This document shows, piece by piece, positions 6,635 to 12,272 of a stretch of 12,272 bases of DNA; position 1 is the first letter of the stretch, and each line of letters begins with the position of its first letter. This DNA comes from DAOMOP01 sp035444405 (GTDB lineage: Bacteria; Pseudomonadota; Gammaproteobacteria; Burkholderiales; Rhodocyclaceae). The notes under the pieces were generated by a model that worked only from the letters and a program-made list of their open reading frames with translations, searched no databases and was not told where the DNA came from. A program made the translations under genes and the position numbers. The DNA lies in assembly GCA_035444405.1 (NCBI GenBank), contig DAOMOP010000120.1:1-12272 (forward strand), in the 5' to 3' direction.

Positions 6635-6970
6635 ATGCTCATCACCTTCAAGTCGGCCGCCGCGGCCGACGTGATCATGTTCGGCGAGCCGGCCAAGGAG
6701 CTGCTGCGCATCCTCGGCAAGGATCCGAAGGAGCCCAAGGGCATCGTCACGGTCGAGCAGCTGCCGGGGGCGATCGCGCGGCTGCGCACCGCGATCGACG
6801 AGGACAAGCTGCGCCAGGCGGCGCGCGAGCCGGAGCAGGACGAGCGCGACGCCGAGGAGGGCAAGGTCGGCATGGCCGCGCCGGTCAACCTGTCGCAGCG
6901 CGCCTGGCCGCTGCTCGAGATGCTCGAGTACTCGCTGAAGGAGGGCGTACCGGTCGTCTGGGGCGTCTGA
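6635..6970 (+). CDS. DUF1840 domain protein
   Basis: This 111-residue protein matches the DUF1840 family, small cytoplasmic proteins found mainly in betaproteobacteria. It opens with M-L-I-T-F-K-S-A-A-A-A-D-V-I-M-F, contains a central LGKDPKEPKGIVTVEQLPGA, then a highly charged Glu/Asp/Arg segment (about 60-80), and ends with QRAWPLLEMLEYSLKEGVPVVWGV. There is no signal peptide or membrane helix. It starts 3 bases after the hpt stop, so it is almost certainly co-transcribed and probably translationally coupled. No biochemical role is established that I can name; the fixed closeness to hpt suggests a link to salvage but does not prove it. Confidence 0.88.
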   Translation: MLITFKSAAAADVIMFGEPAKELLRILGKDPKEPKGIVTVEQLPGAIARLRTAIDEDKLRQAAREPEQDERDAEEGKVGMAAPVNLSQRAWPLLEMLEYSLKEGVPVVWGV

Positions 6971-7048
6971 GCGCCCCGCCCGACCGGCCGAAGGGCACGC
7001 TCGCTTTCGGGCTGGGGCTGCACGGCCGGCCCGGCTCCTCACCGCACC

Positions 7049-7066
7049 GCCGCGGCCGGCCGCGGC
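7049..7066. terminator. 18-base perfect palindrome between convergent genes
   Basis: GCCGCGGCCGGCCGCGGC is an exact palindrome in the 110-base spacer between the DUF1840 stop and the stop of the isomerase gene read from the opposite strand. As RNA it could form a very stable GC hairpin from either strand, as expected for a bidirectional end signal. The lack of a U-run and of an unpaired loop means it may be a weak terminator, an mRNA 3'-end stabiliser or just high-GC symmetry. Confidence 0.35.
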
Positions 7067-7080
7067 AACGCCGGGCCCCT

Positions 7081-7725
7081 TTACTCCGCGTCGGGCTGGT
7101 TCTCCGGCGCAGCGAGACGGAACGCCGCGAGCGCCTCGCAGGCCTCGACGACGCGCGCGGTGCGTGCGAGGCCGTCGATGCGGCACGCGAAGCGGCGCGC
7201 ATTGTAGACCTGCGGCACCAGGCACACGTCGGCGAGCGTCGGGCTGTCGCCGACGCAAAAGCGCCCGGCCTGCGGCTGCGCGGCGAGCGTCGCCTCGACC
7301 GCCGCGAGTCCGGTCTCGACCCAGTGGCGGTACCACGCGTTCTTCTGTTCGTCGCTCGCACCGAGCTCGCGCTTCAGATACTGCAGCACGCGCAGGTTGT
7401 TGATCGGGTGGATGTCGCACGCGATCGCCTGCGCGAGCGCACGGATGCGCGCGCGCGCGAGCGCGTCGCCGGGCAGCAGCGGCGGCTCGGGATGGGTCTC
7501 GTCGAGGTATTCGACGATCGCGAGCGACTGCGTGAGCACCGCGCCGCCGTCCTCGAGCGCCGGCACGAGACCGGCCGGGTTGAGCGCGCGGTAGTCGGCG
7601 CCGTGCTGCTCGCCGCCGCCGCGCACCAGATGCACCGGCATCGCGTCATACGCGAGCCCCTTCAGGTTCAGCGCGATGCGCACGCGGTACGCGGCCGAGC
7701 TGCGAAAGTAGGTATACAGCCTCAT
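7081..7725 (-). CDS. maiA: Zeta-class GST: maleylacetoacetate or maleylpyruvate isomerase
   Basis: This 214-residue protein has an N-terminal thioredoxin-like domain starting MRLYTYFRSSAAYRVRIAL, with the Ser-Ser of the zeta-class active site at 9-10. NPAGLVPALEDG (49-60) and the glutathione-binding TQSLAIVEYLDE (65-76) follow. The helical C-terminal domain contains the diagnostic CDIHPINNLRVLQYL (103-117). Enzymes of this type use glutathione to convert the cis ring-cleavage product (maleylacetoacetate or maleylpyruvate) to its trans form before FAH hydrolysis. The two specificities cannot be told apart here. Start at 7725 is supported by GGGAGG 8 bases upstream; an in-frame ATG at 7830 adds a sequence with no family resemblance. 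Its ATG overlaps the stop of a 33-residue ORF (ATGA). It is the last gene of the leftward operon. Confidence 0.9.
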   Translation of the reverse strand: MRLYTYFRSSAAYRVRIALNLKGLAYDAMPVHLVRGGGEQHGADYRALNPAGLVPALEDGGAVLTQSLAIVEYLDETHPEPPLLPGDALARARIRALAQAIACDIHPINNLRVLQYLKRELGASDEQKNAWYRHWVETGLAAVEATLAAQPQAGRFCVGDSPTLADVCLVPQVYNARRFACRIDGLARTARVVEACEALAAFRLAAPENQPDAE

Positions 7726-7823
7726 GCTGCTGGCCTCCCTGATGTCGCATCGGCCGGCACCGGTCCCTGCACGCGGCGGGGCTTCGCACCGGCTCCGTTG
7801 CGGTCGAACGTTGCCTGGCCCAT
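7722..7823 (-). CDS. Candidate 33-residue ORF coupled to the isomerase gene
   Basis: The frame begins at ATG 7823 with GGGAGG 8 bases upstream, directly after the FAH stop. It encodes 33 residues starting MGQATFDRNGAGAKPRR, basic, without a membrane segment. Its TGA overlaps the isomerase ATG as ATGA, the same coupling form used between the VOC and FAH genes. It could be a real small protein, or a coupling ORF that carries ribosomes across the 115-base gap to maiA. I recognise no family, and in GC-rich sequence such an ORF can occur by chance. Confidence 0.4.
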   Translation of the reverse strand: MGQATFDRNGAGAKPRRVQGPVPADATSGRPAA

Positions 7824-7840
7824 GCGGCATGCCTCCCGCT

Positions 7841-8851
7841 TCAGCGCGCGAGCGGCGCGACGGTGTTCTCGATCGTGCCGAAGATGCTGCGCCCGTCGGC
7901 GTCGAACATCTCGATGCGCACGGTGTCGCCGGCGCGCATGAACGGGGTGGCCGGCTGGCCCTGCTCGATCGTCTCGTACATGCGCACCTCGGCGAGGCAG
8001 CAGTAGCCGACCCCGCCGTTGGCGATCGACGAGCCGAACAACCCGCCCTGCTTGTTCGACACGGTGCCCGAGCCGACGATGCTGCCCGCCTCGACCTCGC
8101 GTGTCTTGGTGATGTGCGCGACGAGCTGCGGAAAGTCGAACGTCATGTCGACGCCGGCGTTCGGGCGGCCGAACGGCGCGCCGTTGAGCGTCACGACGAG
8201 CGGCAGATGCAGCTTGCCGTCGCGCCACGCCGGCCCCAGCTCGTCGGGCGTCACCGCGACCGGACTGAACGCACTGGCGGGCTTGGACTGGAAGAAGCCG
8301 AAACCCTTGGCGAGCTCGTTCGGGATCAGGTTGCGCAGGCTGACGTCATTGACCAGCATGACGAGGCGGATCGCGCGCGCGGCCTCGTCCGGACCCGCGC
8401 CGAGCGGCAGGTCGCCGGTCACGACCGCGACCTCGGCCTCGAAGTCGATGCCCCAGCTCTCGTCGGCGACGACGCGCTCGCGCGGACCGATGAAGCTGTC
8501 CGAGCCGCCCTGGTACATCAGCGGATCGGAGTAGAACGAGGCCGGCAGCTCGGCACCGCGCGCCTTGCGCACGAGCTCGACGTGGTTGATGTAGGCCGAG
8601 CCGTCGGCCCACTGGTAGGCGCGCGGCAGCGGCGAGTGGCAGGCGCGCTCGTCGAACGGCTCGCCGTCCACGCTGCCGCTGTTCAAGGCCTCGTAGACCT
8701 GGCGCAGCTGCGCCTCGCACGCGTCCCAGTCGTCGAGCGCGGCCTGCAGCGTGCGCGCGATTGCCGGCACCGCACGGCAGCGCGCAAGATCGCGGCTGAC
8801 GACGACGAGCGTGCCGTCGCGCCCGCCCTGCTTCAGCGTCGCGAGCTTCAT
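7841..8851 (-). CDS. Fumarylacetoacetate hydrolase (FAH) family protein
   Basis: This 336-residue protein has an FAH-type N-terminal region (1-80) and a catalytic C-terminal fold. Metal ligands expected for FAH are visible: Asp109 in YSDPLMY, Glu138 and Glu140 in GIDFEAEVAVV, and Asp169 in VNDVSLRN. Lys190 lies in FFQSKPASAF, and GSGTVSN at 260-266 is the conserved family turn. The C-terminus ends with GDTVRIEMFDADGRSIFGTI-like sequence. FAH proteins cleave the C-C bond of 3,5-dioxo acids, giving fumarate plus acetoacetate or pyruvate. Next to a zeta GST this strongly suggests fumarylacetoacetate or fumarylpyruvate as substrate. Its ATG overlaps the VOC stop (ATGA), so the two are translated in a coupled way. 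No defect is seen. Confidence 0.9.
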   Translation of the reverse strand: MKLATLKQGGRDGTLVVVSRDLARCRAVPAIARTLQAALDDWDACEAQLRQVYEALNSGSVDGEPFDERACHSPLPRAYQWADGSAYINHVELVRKARGAELPASFYSDPLMYQGGSDSFIGPRERVVADESWGIDFEAEVAVVTGDLPLGAGPDEAARAIRLVMLVNDVSLRNLIPNELAKGFGFFQSKPASAFSPVAVTPDELGPAWRDGKLHLPLVVTLNGAPFGRPNAGVDMTFDFPQLVAHITKTREVEAGSIVGSGTVSNKQGGLFGSSIANGGVGYCCLAEVRMYETIEQGQPATPFMRAGDTVRIEMFDADGRSIFGTIENTVAPLAR

Positions 8852-9399
8852 TGCGTGTCCTCCGCGCTCGCCATGCTGCCGTCGTGCATCCAGGCGGCGT
8901 GGCGCGGCGCACGCTTGGTTCTCGACCACTCCTCGATCATGTCCCACTTGACCTCGTCGAGGCGGCGCATCATCTCCGGCGTGCCGGTGTTGCAGGCGAG
9001 CTCGAGGCGGTGGCCGCTGGGGTCGTAGAAGTAGATCGACTTGAAGATGGTGTGATCGGTCGGGCCGACGACGTCGATGCCGGCTGCCTCGAGCCTGGCC
9101 TTGGTCGCGAGCAGCTCGTCCATCGAGCCGACTTCGAAGGCGATGTGCTGCGTCCATGCGGGCGTGTTCGGGTCGCGCCCCATCTCGGGACGTGTGGGCA
9201 GCTCGAAGAACGCCAGCACGTTGCCCTGACCGGCGTCGAGGAAGATGTGCATGTACGGGTCGGGCTCCTTCGTCGACGGCACCTCGTTCTCGGCGATCGC
9301 CAGCACGAGGTCCATGCCCAGATGCTTGCCGTACCACTCGACGGTTTCCTTGGCGTCCTTGCAGCGGTAGGCGACGTGGTGGATTTTCTTGATCAGCAT
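8848..9399 (-). CDS. VOC-fold (glyoxalase/extradiol dioxygenase superfamily) protein
   Basis: This 183-residue protein has two beta-alpha-beta-beta-beta modules, one complete VOC barrel, plus a tail of about 45 residues rich in charged and aromatic residues. Four metal-ligand positions are filled: His8 in KKIHHVAYR, Glu66 in LAFFELP, His85 in TQHIAFEVG and Glu133 in DPSGHRLELA. The spacing is close to glyoxalase I of E. coli (His5, Glu56, His74, Glu122). The His8-His85-Glu133 subset is also the triad of extradiol dioxygenases. Its position between a flavin hydroxylase and FAH plus isomerase genes makes ring cleavage of a para-diphenol an attractive guess, while isomerase activity fits the four-ligand site. 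Start at 9399 has GGAG 8 bases upstream. Fold certain, reaction unknown. Confidence 0.85.
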   Translation of the reverse strand: MLIKKIHHVAYRCKDAKETVEWYGKHLGMDLVLAIAENEVPSTKEPDPYMHIFLDAGQGNVLAFFELPTRPEMGRDPNTPAWTQHIAFEVGSMDELLATKARLEAAGIDVVGPTDHTIFKSIYFYDPSGHRLELACNTGTPEMMRRLDEVKWDMIEEWSRTKRAPRHAAWMHDGSMASAEDTQ

Positions 9400-9429
9400 G
9401 GTGTGGTCTCCTGAGTCGTGTTCGTCGGT

Positions 9430-9654
9430 TCAGACGCCTTCACGGGCGATCTTCAACGCTTCGCGCAGCACGCCGATGTCGCCGATGTGATTGGCAAGCA
9501 AGAGAATCAGGCGCGCGTTGACCATCGCGCTCTGCTCGTCGGTGAGGTCGCGGTGCGTGTCGATCAAGAGCTCGTAGAAGTCGTCGCCGGGGCTGAAGGC
9601 GCGGAAGTAGCGCTTGCCGGGCTCGTGCAGATTCGGTTGGGTGTTCAGGGCCAT
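9430..9654 (-). CDS. DUF2783 domain small protein
   Basis: This 74-residue protein matches the DUF2783 family: an N-terminal PDxFY-like segment seen here as SPGDDFYELLIDTHRDLTDE, then NARLILLLANHIGD, and a C-terminal helix (LREALKIA). No signal peptide, membrane helix or cysteine motif is present, and it should be mainly helical. AAGGAG lies 6 bases before the ATG. It sits 11 bases after the monooxygenase gene and 30 bases before the VOC gene, so it is embedded in the operon. DUF2783 genes are known to sit beside flavin monooxygenases of this type, which suggests an accessory or binding partner of that enzyme. No experimental function is known to me. Confidence 0.85.
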   Translation of the reverse strand: MALNTQPNLHEPGKRYFRAFSPGDDFYELLIDTHRDLTDEQSAMVNARLILLLANHIGDIGVLREALKIAREGV

Positions 9655-9665
9655 GGTTCGCTCCT

Positions 9666-11333
9666 TCAGGCGTTGCAGGTGGCGCGCGCGACCGCAGCGC
9701 GCACGCGCTCGGCATCGAGGCGGCGCCAGCGCGCGGCGACGTGCTGGTCCGGCCGCGCGAGGTAGGCGGTGCCGGGGGCGAGGTCGTAGCGCTCGCGGAT
9801 GCGCCCCTTCGCGTCGATCACGGTGGCGAGGCCGGCCGGCGCGCGGCCGCGCTCGGCGACGACGATCGCCTCGACCGGCAGCGCGCCGTCGGCGAGCCCG
9901 GTCAGCGCCCGCACGGTCGCCGCGTCGAGCGCGCCCGCATCGGGTGCGTAGTAGAGCAGCTGGAAACGCTCGCCGAGCACCTGCAGCAGCCACTGCTGGC
10001 CGCCGGCGGCCTCGACCGGCGCGTCGTCCATCGGTGCGCCGGGCACCATCACGCCGGCGAAGCTGTCGCTGTCGGGCGTATTCAGGCGCGACGCGGTCAG
10101 AAAGCTCGGCACCGACAGGCGGCCCGAATTGACCAGCGCGCGCGCGAACGGATAGTGCTCGGCGAGGCCGAGCACGGCGTTGCGGAAGGTCTTGCTGACC
10201 GTGCTCTTGGGCGTGATGAAATCGGTCGAGCGCGTCGAGTTCATCAGGTTCTCGTCGGCCGCGCAGACGCGCTCCTCGGAATAGGTGTCGAGCAGGCGTG
10301 CCGGCGCCTTGCCGTCCATGACCAGCTTGAGCTTCCACACCAGGTTGTCGGTGTCCTGTATCCCGGAATTGGCTCCACGCGCACCGAATGGCGAAACCTG
10401 GTGCGCGGCGTCGCCCACGAACAGCACGCGGCCATGGCGGAAATCCTTCATCCGGCGGCACTGGAAGGTATACACGCTCACCCATTCCAGCTCGAACTCG
10501 CGATCGTCGCCGAGCATCGCCTTGATGCGCGGGATCACGTTCTCGGGCTTTTTCTCGTGCTCGGGGTCGGCCTGCCAGCCGAGCTGGAAGTCGATGCGGA
10601 ACACGTTGTCGGCCTGGCGGTGCAGCAGCACCGACTGGTTGCGGTGAAACGGCGGGTCGAACCAGAACCAGCGCTCGGTCGGGAAGTCGGCCTTCATCAC
10701 GACGTCGGCGATCAGGAAGCGGTCCATGAAGACCTTGCCCTCGATGTCGAGCCCGAGCATCGTGCGGATCGGACTGCGCGCGCCGTCGGCGACGACCAGC
10801 CAGTCGGTGGTCAGCGTATACGCACCGTCGGGCGTCTCGACGCGCAGCGTCACGCGGTCGTCGGCGGGGGTCACCGCGATCACGTTGTTCTTCCAGCGCA
10901 GGTCGATGTTGCCGACCGCCTCGGCGCGCCGGACGAGGTATTCCTCGAGGTAATACTGCTGCAGGTTGATCATGCCCGGGCGGTGGTGGTCGGGCTCGGG
11001 GCACAGGTTGAAGTTGAACACTTCCTTGTCGCGGAAGAAGGTGCGGCCGACGTTCCACGACACGCCCTTGGCGACCATCTCGTCGCCGCAGCCGAGCCGG
11101 TCGAGGATCTCGAGCGCACGCTTGGCGTAGCACACGCCGCGCGAGCCGATCGACACGGTGTCGTCGTTGTCGAGCAGCAGCACCGGCTGCCCCTTGATGG
11201 CGAGATCGATCGCGGTGGTCAGGCCCACCGGCCCTGCGCCGACCACGACGACCGGGTAATGCCGGTCGCGCCCTTCGGCGAGCTCGGGCGGGCGCCGGTA
11301 GGCGAACTTGGGATATTTGTACGTGCTCAGCAC
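9666..11333 (-). CDS. Group A FAD-dependent aromatic monooxygenase
   Basis: The protein has 555 residues. The Rossmann FAD motif is VVVVGAGPVGLTTAIDLA at 28-45, with an acidic residue closing the second strand (Asp55). The DG motif is VVADGARSPIR at 180-190. The GD motif is VLFVGDAAHQVSPFGARGAN at 303-322. The final 110 residues form a thioredoxin-like domain as in MhpA/phenol-hydroxylase relatives. Such enzymes use NAD(P)H and O2 to add a hydroxyl group to a phenolic ring. It resembles the 3-(3-hydroxyphenyl)propionate and 3-hydroxybenzoate hydroxylase group, but substrate and position of attack are not readable. The start is GTG at 11333, chosen because GGAGGAG lies 5-6 bases upstream. It is followed closely by DUF2783, VOC, FAH and isomerase genes. 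Confidence 0.92.
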   Translation of the reverse strand: MLSTYKYPKFAYRRPPELAEGRDRHYPVVVVGAGPVGLTTAIDLAIKGQPVLLLDNDDTVSIGSRGVCYAKRALEILDRLGCGDEMVAKGVSWNVGRTFFRDKEVFNFNLCPEPDHHRPGMINLQQYYLEEYLVRRAEAVGNIDLRWKNNVIAVTPADDRVTLRVETPDGAYTLTTDWLVVADGARSPIRTMLGLDIEGKVFMDRFLIADVVMKADFPTERWFWFDPPFHRNQSVLLHRQADNVFRIDFQLGWQADPEHEKKPENVIPRIKAMLGDDREFELEWVSVYTFQCRRMKDFRHGRVLFVGDAAHQVSPFGARGANSGIQDTDNLVWKLKLVMDGKAPARLLDTYSEERVCAADENLMNSTRSTDFITPKSTVSKTFRNAVLGLAEHYPFARALVNSGRLSVPSFLTASRLNTPDSDSFAGVMVPGAPMDDAPVEAAGGQQWLLQVLGERFQLLYYAPDAGALDAATVRALTGLADGALPVEAIVVAERGRAPAGLATVIDAKGRIRERYDLAPGTAYLARPDQHVAARWRRLDAERVRAAVARATCNA

Positions 11334-11400
11334 GGCTGCTCCTCCATCACACTCGTCGTTTCACGGATGCGCCTTCTGCGAGGCGTCTGTCGGTCTTGCG

Positions 11401-11424
11401 GGTCCCGGCGCGACGGCCGGGACC
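11401..11424. repeat. Strong hairpin between the MBL and monooxygenase genes
   Basis: GGTCCCGGC (11401-11409) and GCCGGGACC (11416-11424) are exact reverse complements around a 6-base loop. CGGTCTT occurs as a direct repeat around it, at 11391-11397 and 11424-11430. It lies in the 176-base spacer between the MBL stop and the monooxygenase GTG. No U-run follows on the transcribed (minus) strand, so it may be an mRNA processing or stability element or a partial terminator that lowers downstream expression rather than a full stop. Confidence 0.4.
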
Positions 11425-11443
11425 GGTCTTTCGGCTCTCTGCC

Positions 11444-11459
11444 GCGGCGCGCGCGCCGC
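11444..11459. repeat. 16-base GC palindrome
   Basis: GCGGCGCGCGCGCCGC is an exact palindrome 20 bases from the 11401-11424 hairpin in the same spacer. Alternating CG in a high-GC genome makes chance symmetry likely. Confidence 0.2.
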
Positions 11460-11509
11460 CTGCTGCGGGCGGCGCCGGCGACGCGCGGGATCGGGGCGTC
11501 GTGCGCCGC

Positions 11510-12272
11510 TCAGTCCTGCAGCGCGTCCCACATCTGGCGGTCGCGCTCGGCGGTCCAGATGCGCGGGTCGCGGATGCCGCTCGCCTCGTCGTGGGCGCGC
11601 GTCACGTCGAACGGCAGGCAGTGCTCGTAGATGAAGACGTGGCCGAACTTCGGATCGAGCTTCTTGCGCACGTGCGTCATCGTCGCCTTCAGGTCCTTGC
11701 CCTCGGCGACCGCCTCCTGCGCGCTGCGGTACAGCGTCGACACGAAGTCGCGCGTGTAGTCGAGGCCGGCCTTGACGCGCTCGGGTGTGGTCAGCGCCGG
11801 GCCGCGGCCGGGCACGAGCTTCTCGGCGCCGAGCGCGGCGAGCCGGTCGAGGGTGGCCGGCCAGTCCGCGAGATACGCGTCGCCGGTGTAGCAGGCCGCG
11901 TCCGCCTCGACCAGATCGCCCGAGAAGAGAATCTTCTGCTGCGGCAGCCACACGACGGTGTCGCCCTTGGTGTGGCCACGGCCGAGCTGCAGGATCTTGA
12001 CCTCGAGCTTGCCCAGCCATACGGTCATCTCGCCCTTGAAGGTCATCGTCGGCCAGGTCAGGCCCGGCACGCTCTCGACCGCGTCGAAGAGGCGCGGAAA
12101 GCGGCCGATCTCCGAGTCCATGTCCTGCTGGCCGCGCTCGACGATCAACTCATAGGTGTCGTGGCTGGCGATGATCTGCTCGAGCCCCTCGCTCTTGTAG
12201 CCGGACGCGCCGAGCACGCGCACCGCGTGGTAGTGCGTCAGCACCACGTACTTGATCGGCTTGTCGGTGATC
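11510..12272 (-). CDS. MBL-fold metallohydrolase-like protein, N-terminus cut by window end
   Basis: About 253 residues are visible; the start lies beyond the right edge (the frame is open to the end, reading ITDKPIKYVVLTHYHAVRVL). Counting from the valine at 12247, the metallo-beta-lactamase-fold signatures are THYH (His5, His7), GRGHTKGDTVVWLP (His92) and LFSGDLVEAD (Asp111). The first zinc site is thus intact. The second-site ligands are replaced: HxHxDH reads HYHAVR, and the late GHG motif reads PGRGP (Arg148). After the fold, a C-terminal helical region (about 155-245) ends in a WTAERDRQMWDALQD-like segment. MBL proteins are usually hydrolases of thioesters, lactones or similar. It is the first visible gene of the leftward catabolic operon; its substrate is unknown. 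Confidence 0.82.
   Translation of the reverse strand, partial: ITDKPIKYVVLTHYHAVRVLGASGYKSEGLEQIIASHDTYELIVERGQQDMDSEIGRFPRLFDAVESVPGLTWPTMTFKGEMTVWLGKLEVKILQLGRGHTKGDTVVWLPQQKILFSGDLVEADAACYTGDAYLADWPATLDRLAALGAEKLVPGRGPALTTPERVKAGLDYTRDFVSTLYRSAQEAVAEGKDLKATMTHVRKKLDPKFGHVFIYEHCLPFDVTRAHDEASGIRDPRIWTAERDRQMWDALQD

Noticed and set aside
7726..7830. In-frame N-terminal extension of the isomerase to an ATG at 7830
   Set aside because: Zeta GSTs start right before the first beta strand, as at 7725, where a good ribosome binding site is present. The ATG at 7830 has only one base between it and the GGAGG.
7081..8851. Assigning the pathway definitely to gentisate or to homogentisate
   Set aside because: Isomerase and FAH family members of both pathways look alike at this level and no diagnostic dioxygenase is in view.
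9741..11630. Long open frame on the plus strand opposite the monooxygenase
   Set aside because: It is rich in His, Arg, Val and Asp with no recognisable domain. The opposite strand carries all FAD-binding motifs in order.
1..12272. CRISPR arrays, tRNA or rRNA genes, insertion sequences, prophage genes
   Set aside because: No regular repeat-spacer pattern, no tRNA-like cloverleaf or rRNA sequence, and no transposase, integrase or phage protein was recognised on either strand.

Overview
The window is a high-GC, gene-dense stretch whose content points to a betaproteobacterium (Burkholderiales or Rhodocyclales type). This rests on a DUF1840 gene coupled to a short hypoxanthine-guanine phosphoribosyltransferase, a upp-uraA salvage pair, and a flavin monooxygenase/DUF2783/FAH/zeta-GST catabolic cluster. 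The organism call is an inference from gene content and base composition. No rRNA, tRNA, CRISPR array, IS element or prophage gene was seen.

Left part (1-2252, + strand): the C-terminal end of a class III adenylate/guanylate cyclase, then a 637-residue hybrid sensor histidine kinase (PAS, PAS, HisKA, HATPase, receiver). The two are likely co-transcribed signalling genes. Next (2253-3139, +) come a small exported beta-sandwich-like protein with a strong ribosome binding site and a four-helix membrane protein gene. The membrane protein gene is split by an in-frame TAA in its middle, although its reading frame continues intact to a second stop. A compact vapBC toxin-antitoxin module with its own promoter and an operator-like inverted repeat follows (3231-3949, +).

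Middle part (3990-6970): nucleobase salvage. upp (uracil phosphoribosyltransferase) and uraA (uracil permease) run leftward. hpt (purine phosphoribosyltransferase) and a tightly spaced DUF1840 gene run rightward from a shared divergent intergenic region of about 110 bases.

Right part (7081-12272, all - strand, so read right to left): an aromatic-catabolism operon. The order of transcription is an N-terminally cut MBL-fold protein, a group A FAD monooxygenase (GTG start), a 74-residue DUF2783 protein, a VOC/glyoxalase-fold protein, an FAH-family hydrolase (ATGA overlap with the VOC gene), a candidate 33-residue ORF, and a zeta-class GST of the maleylacetoacetate/maleylpyruvate isomerase type (ATGA overlap with the 33-residue ORF). 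Isomerase and FAH are the last two steps of gentisate- or homogentisate-like pathways. A flavin hydroxylase would make the para-diphenol. No cupin gentisate or homogentisate dioxygenase is visible, so the ring-cleaving step is either outside the window or carried out by the VOC protein. This, and an MBL protein that has lost the second-zinc ligands, are the most interesting leads in the window.
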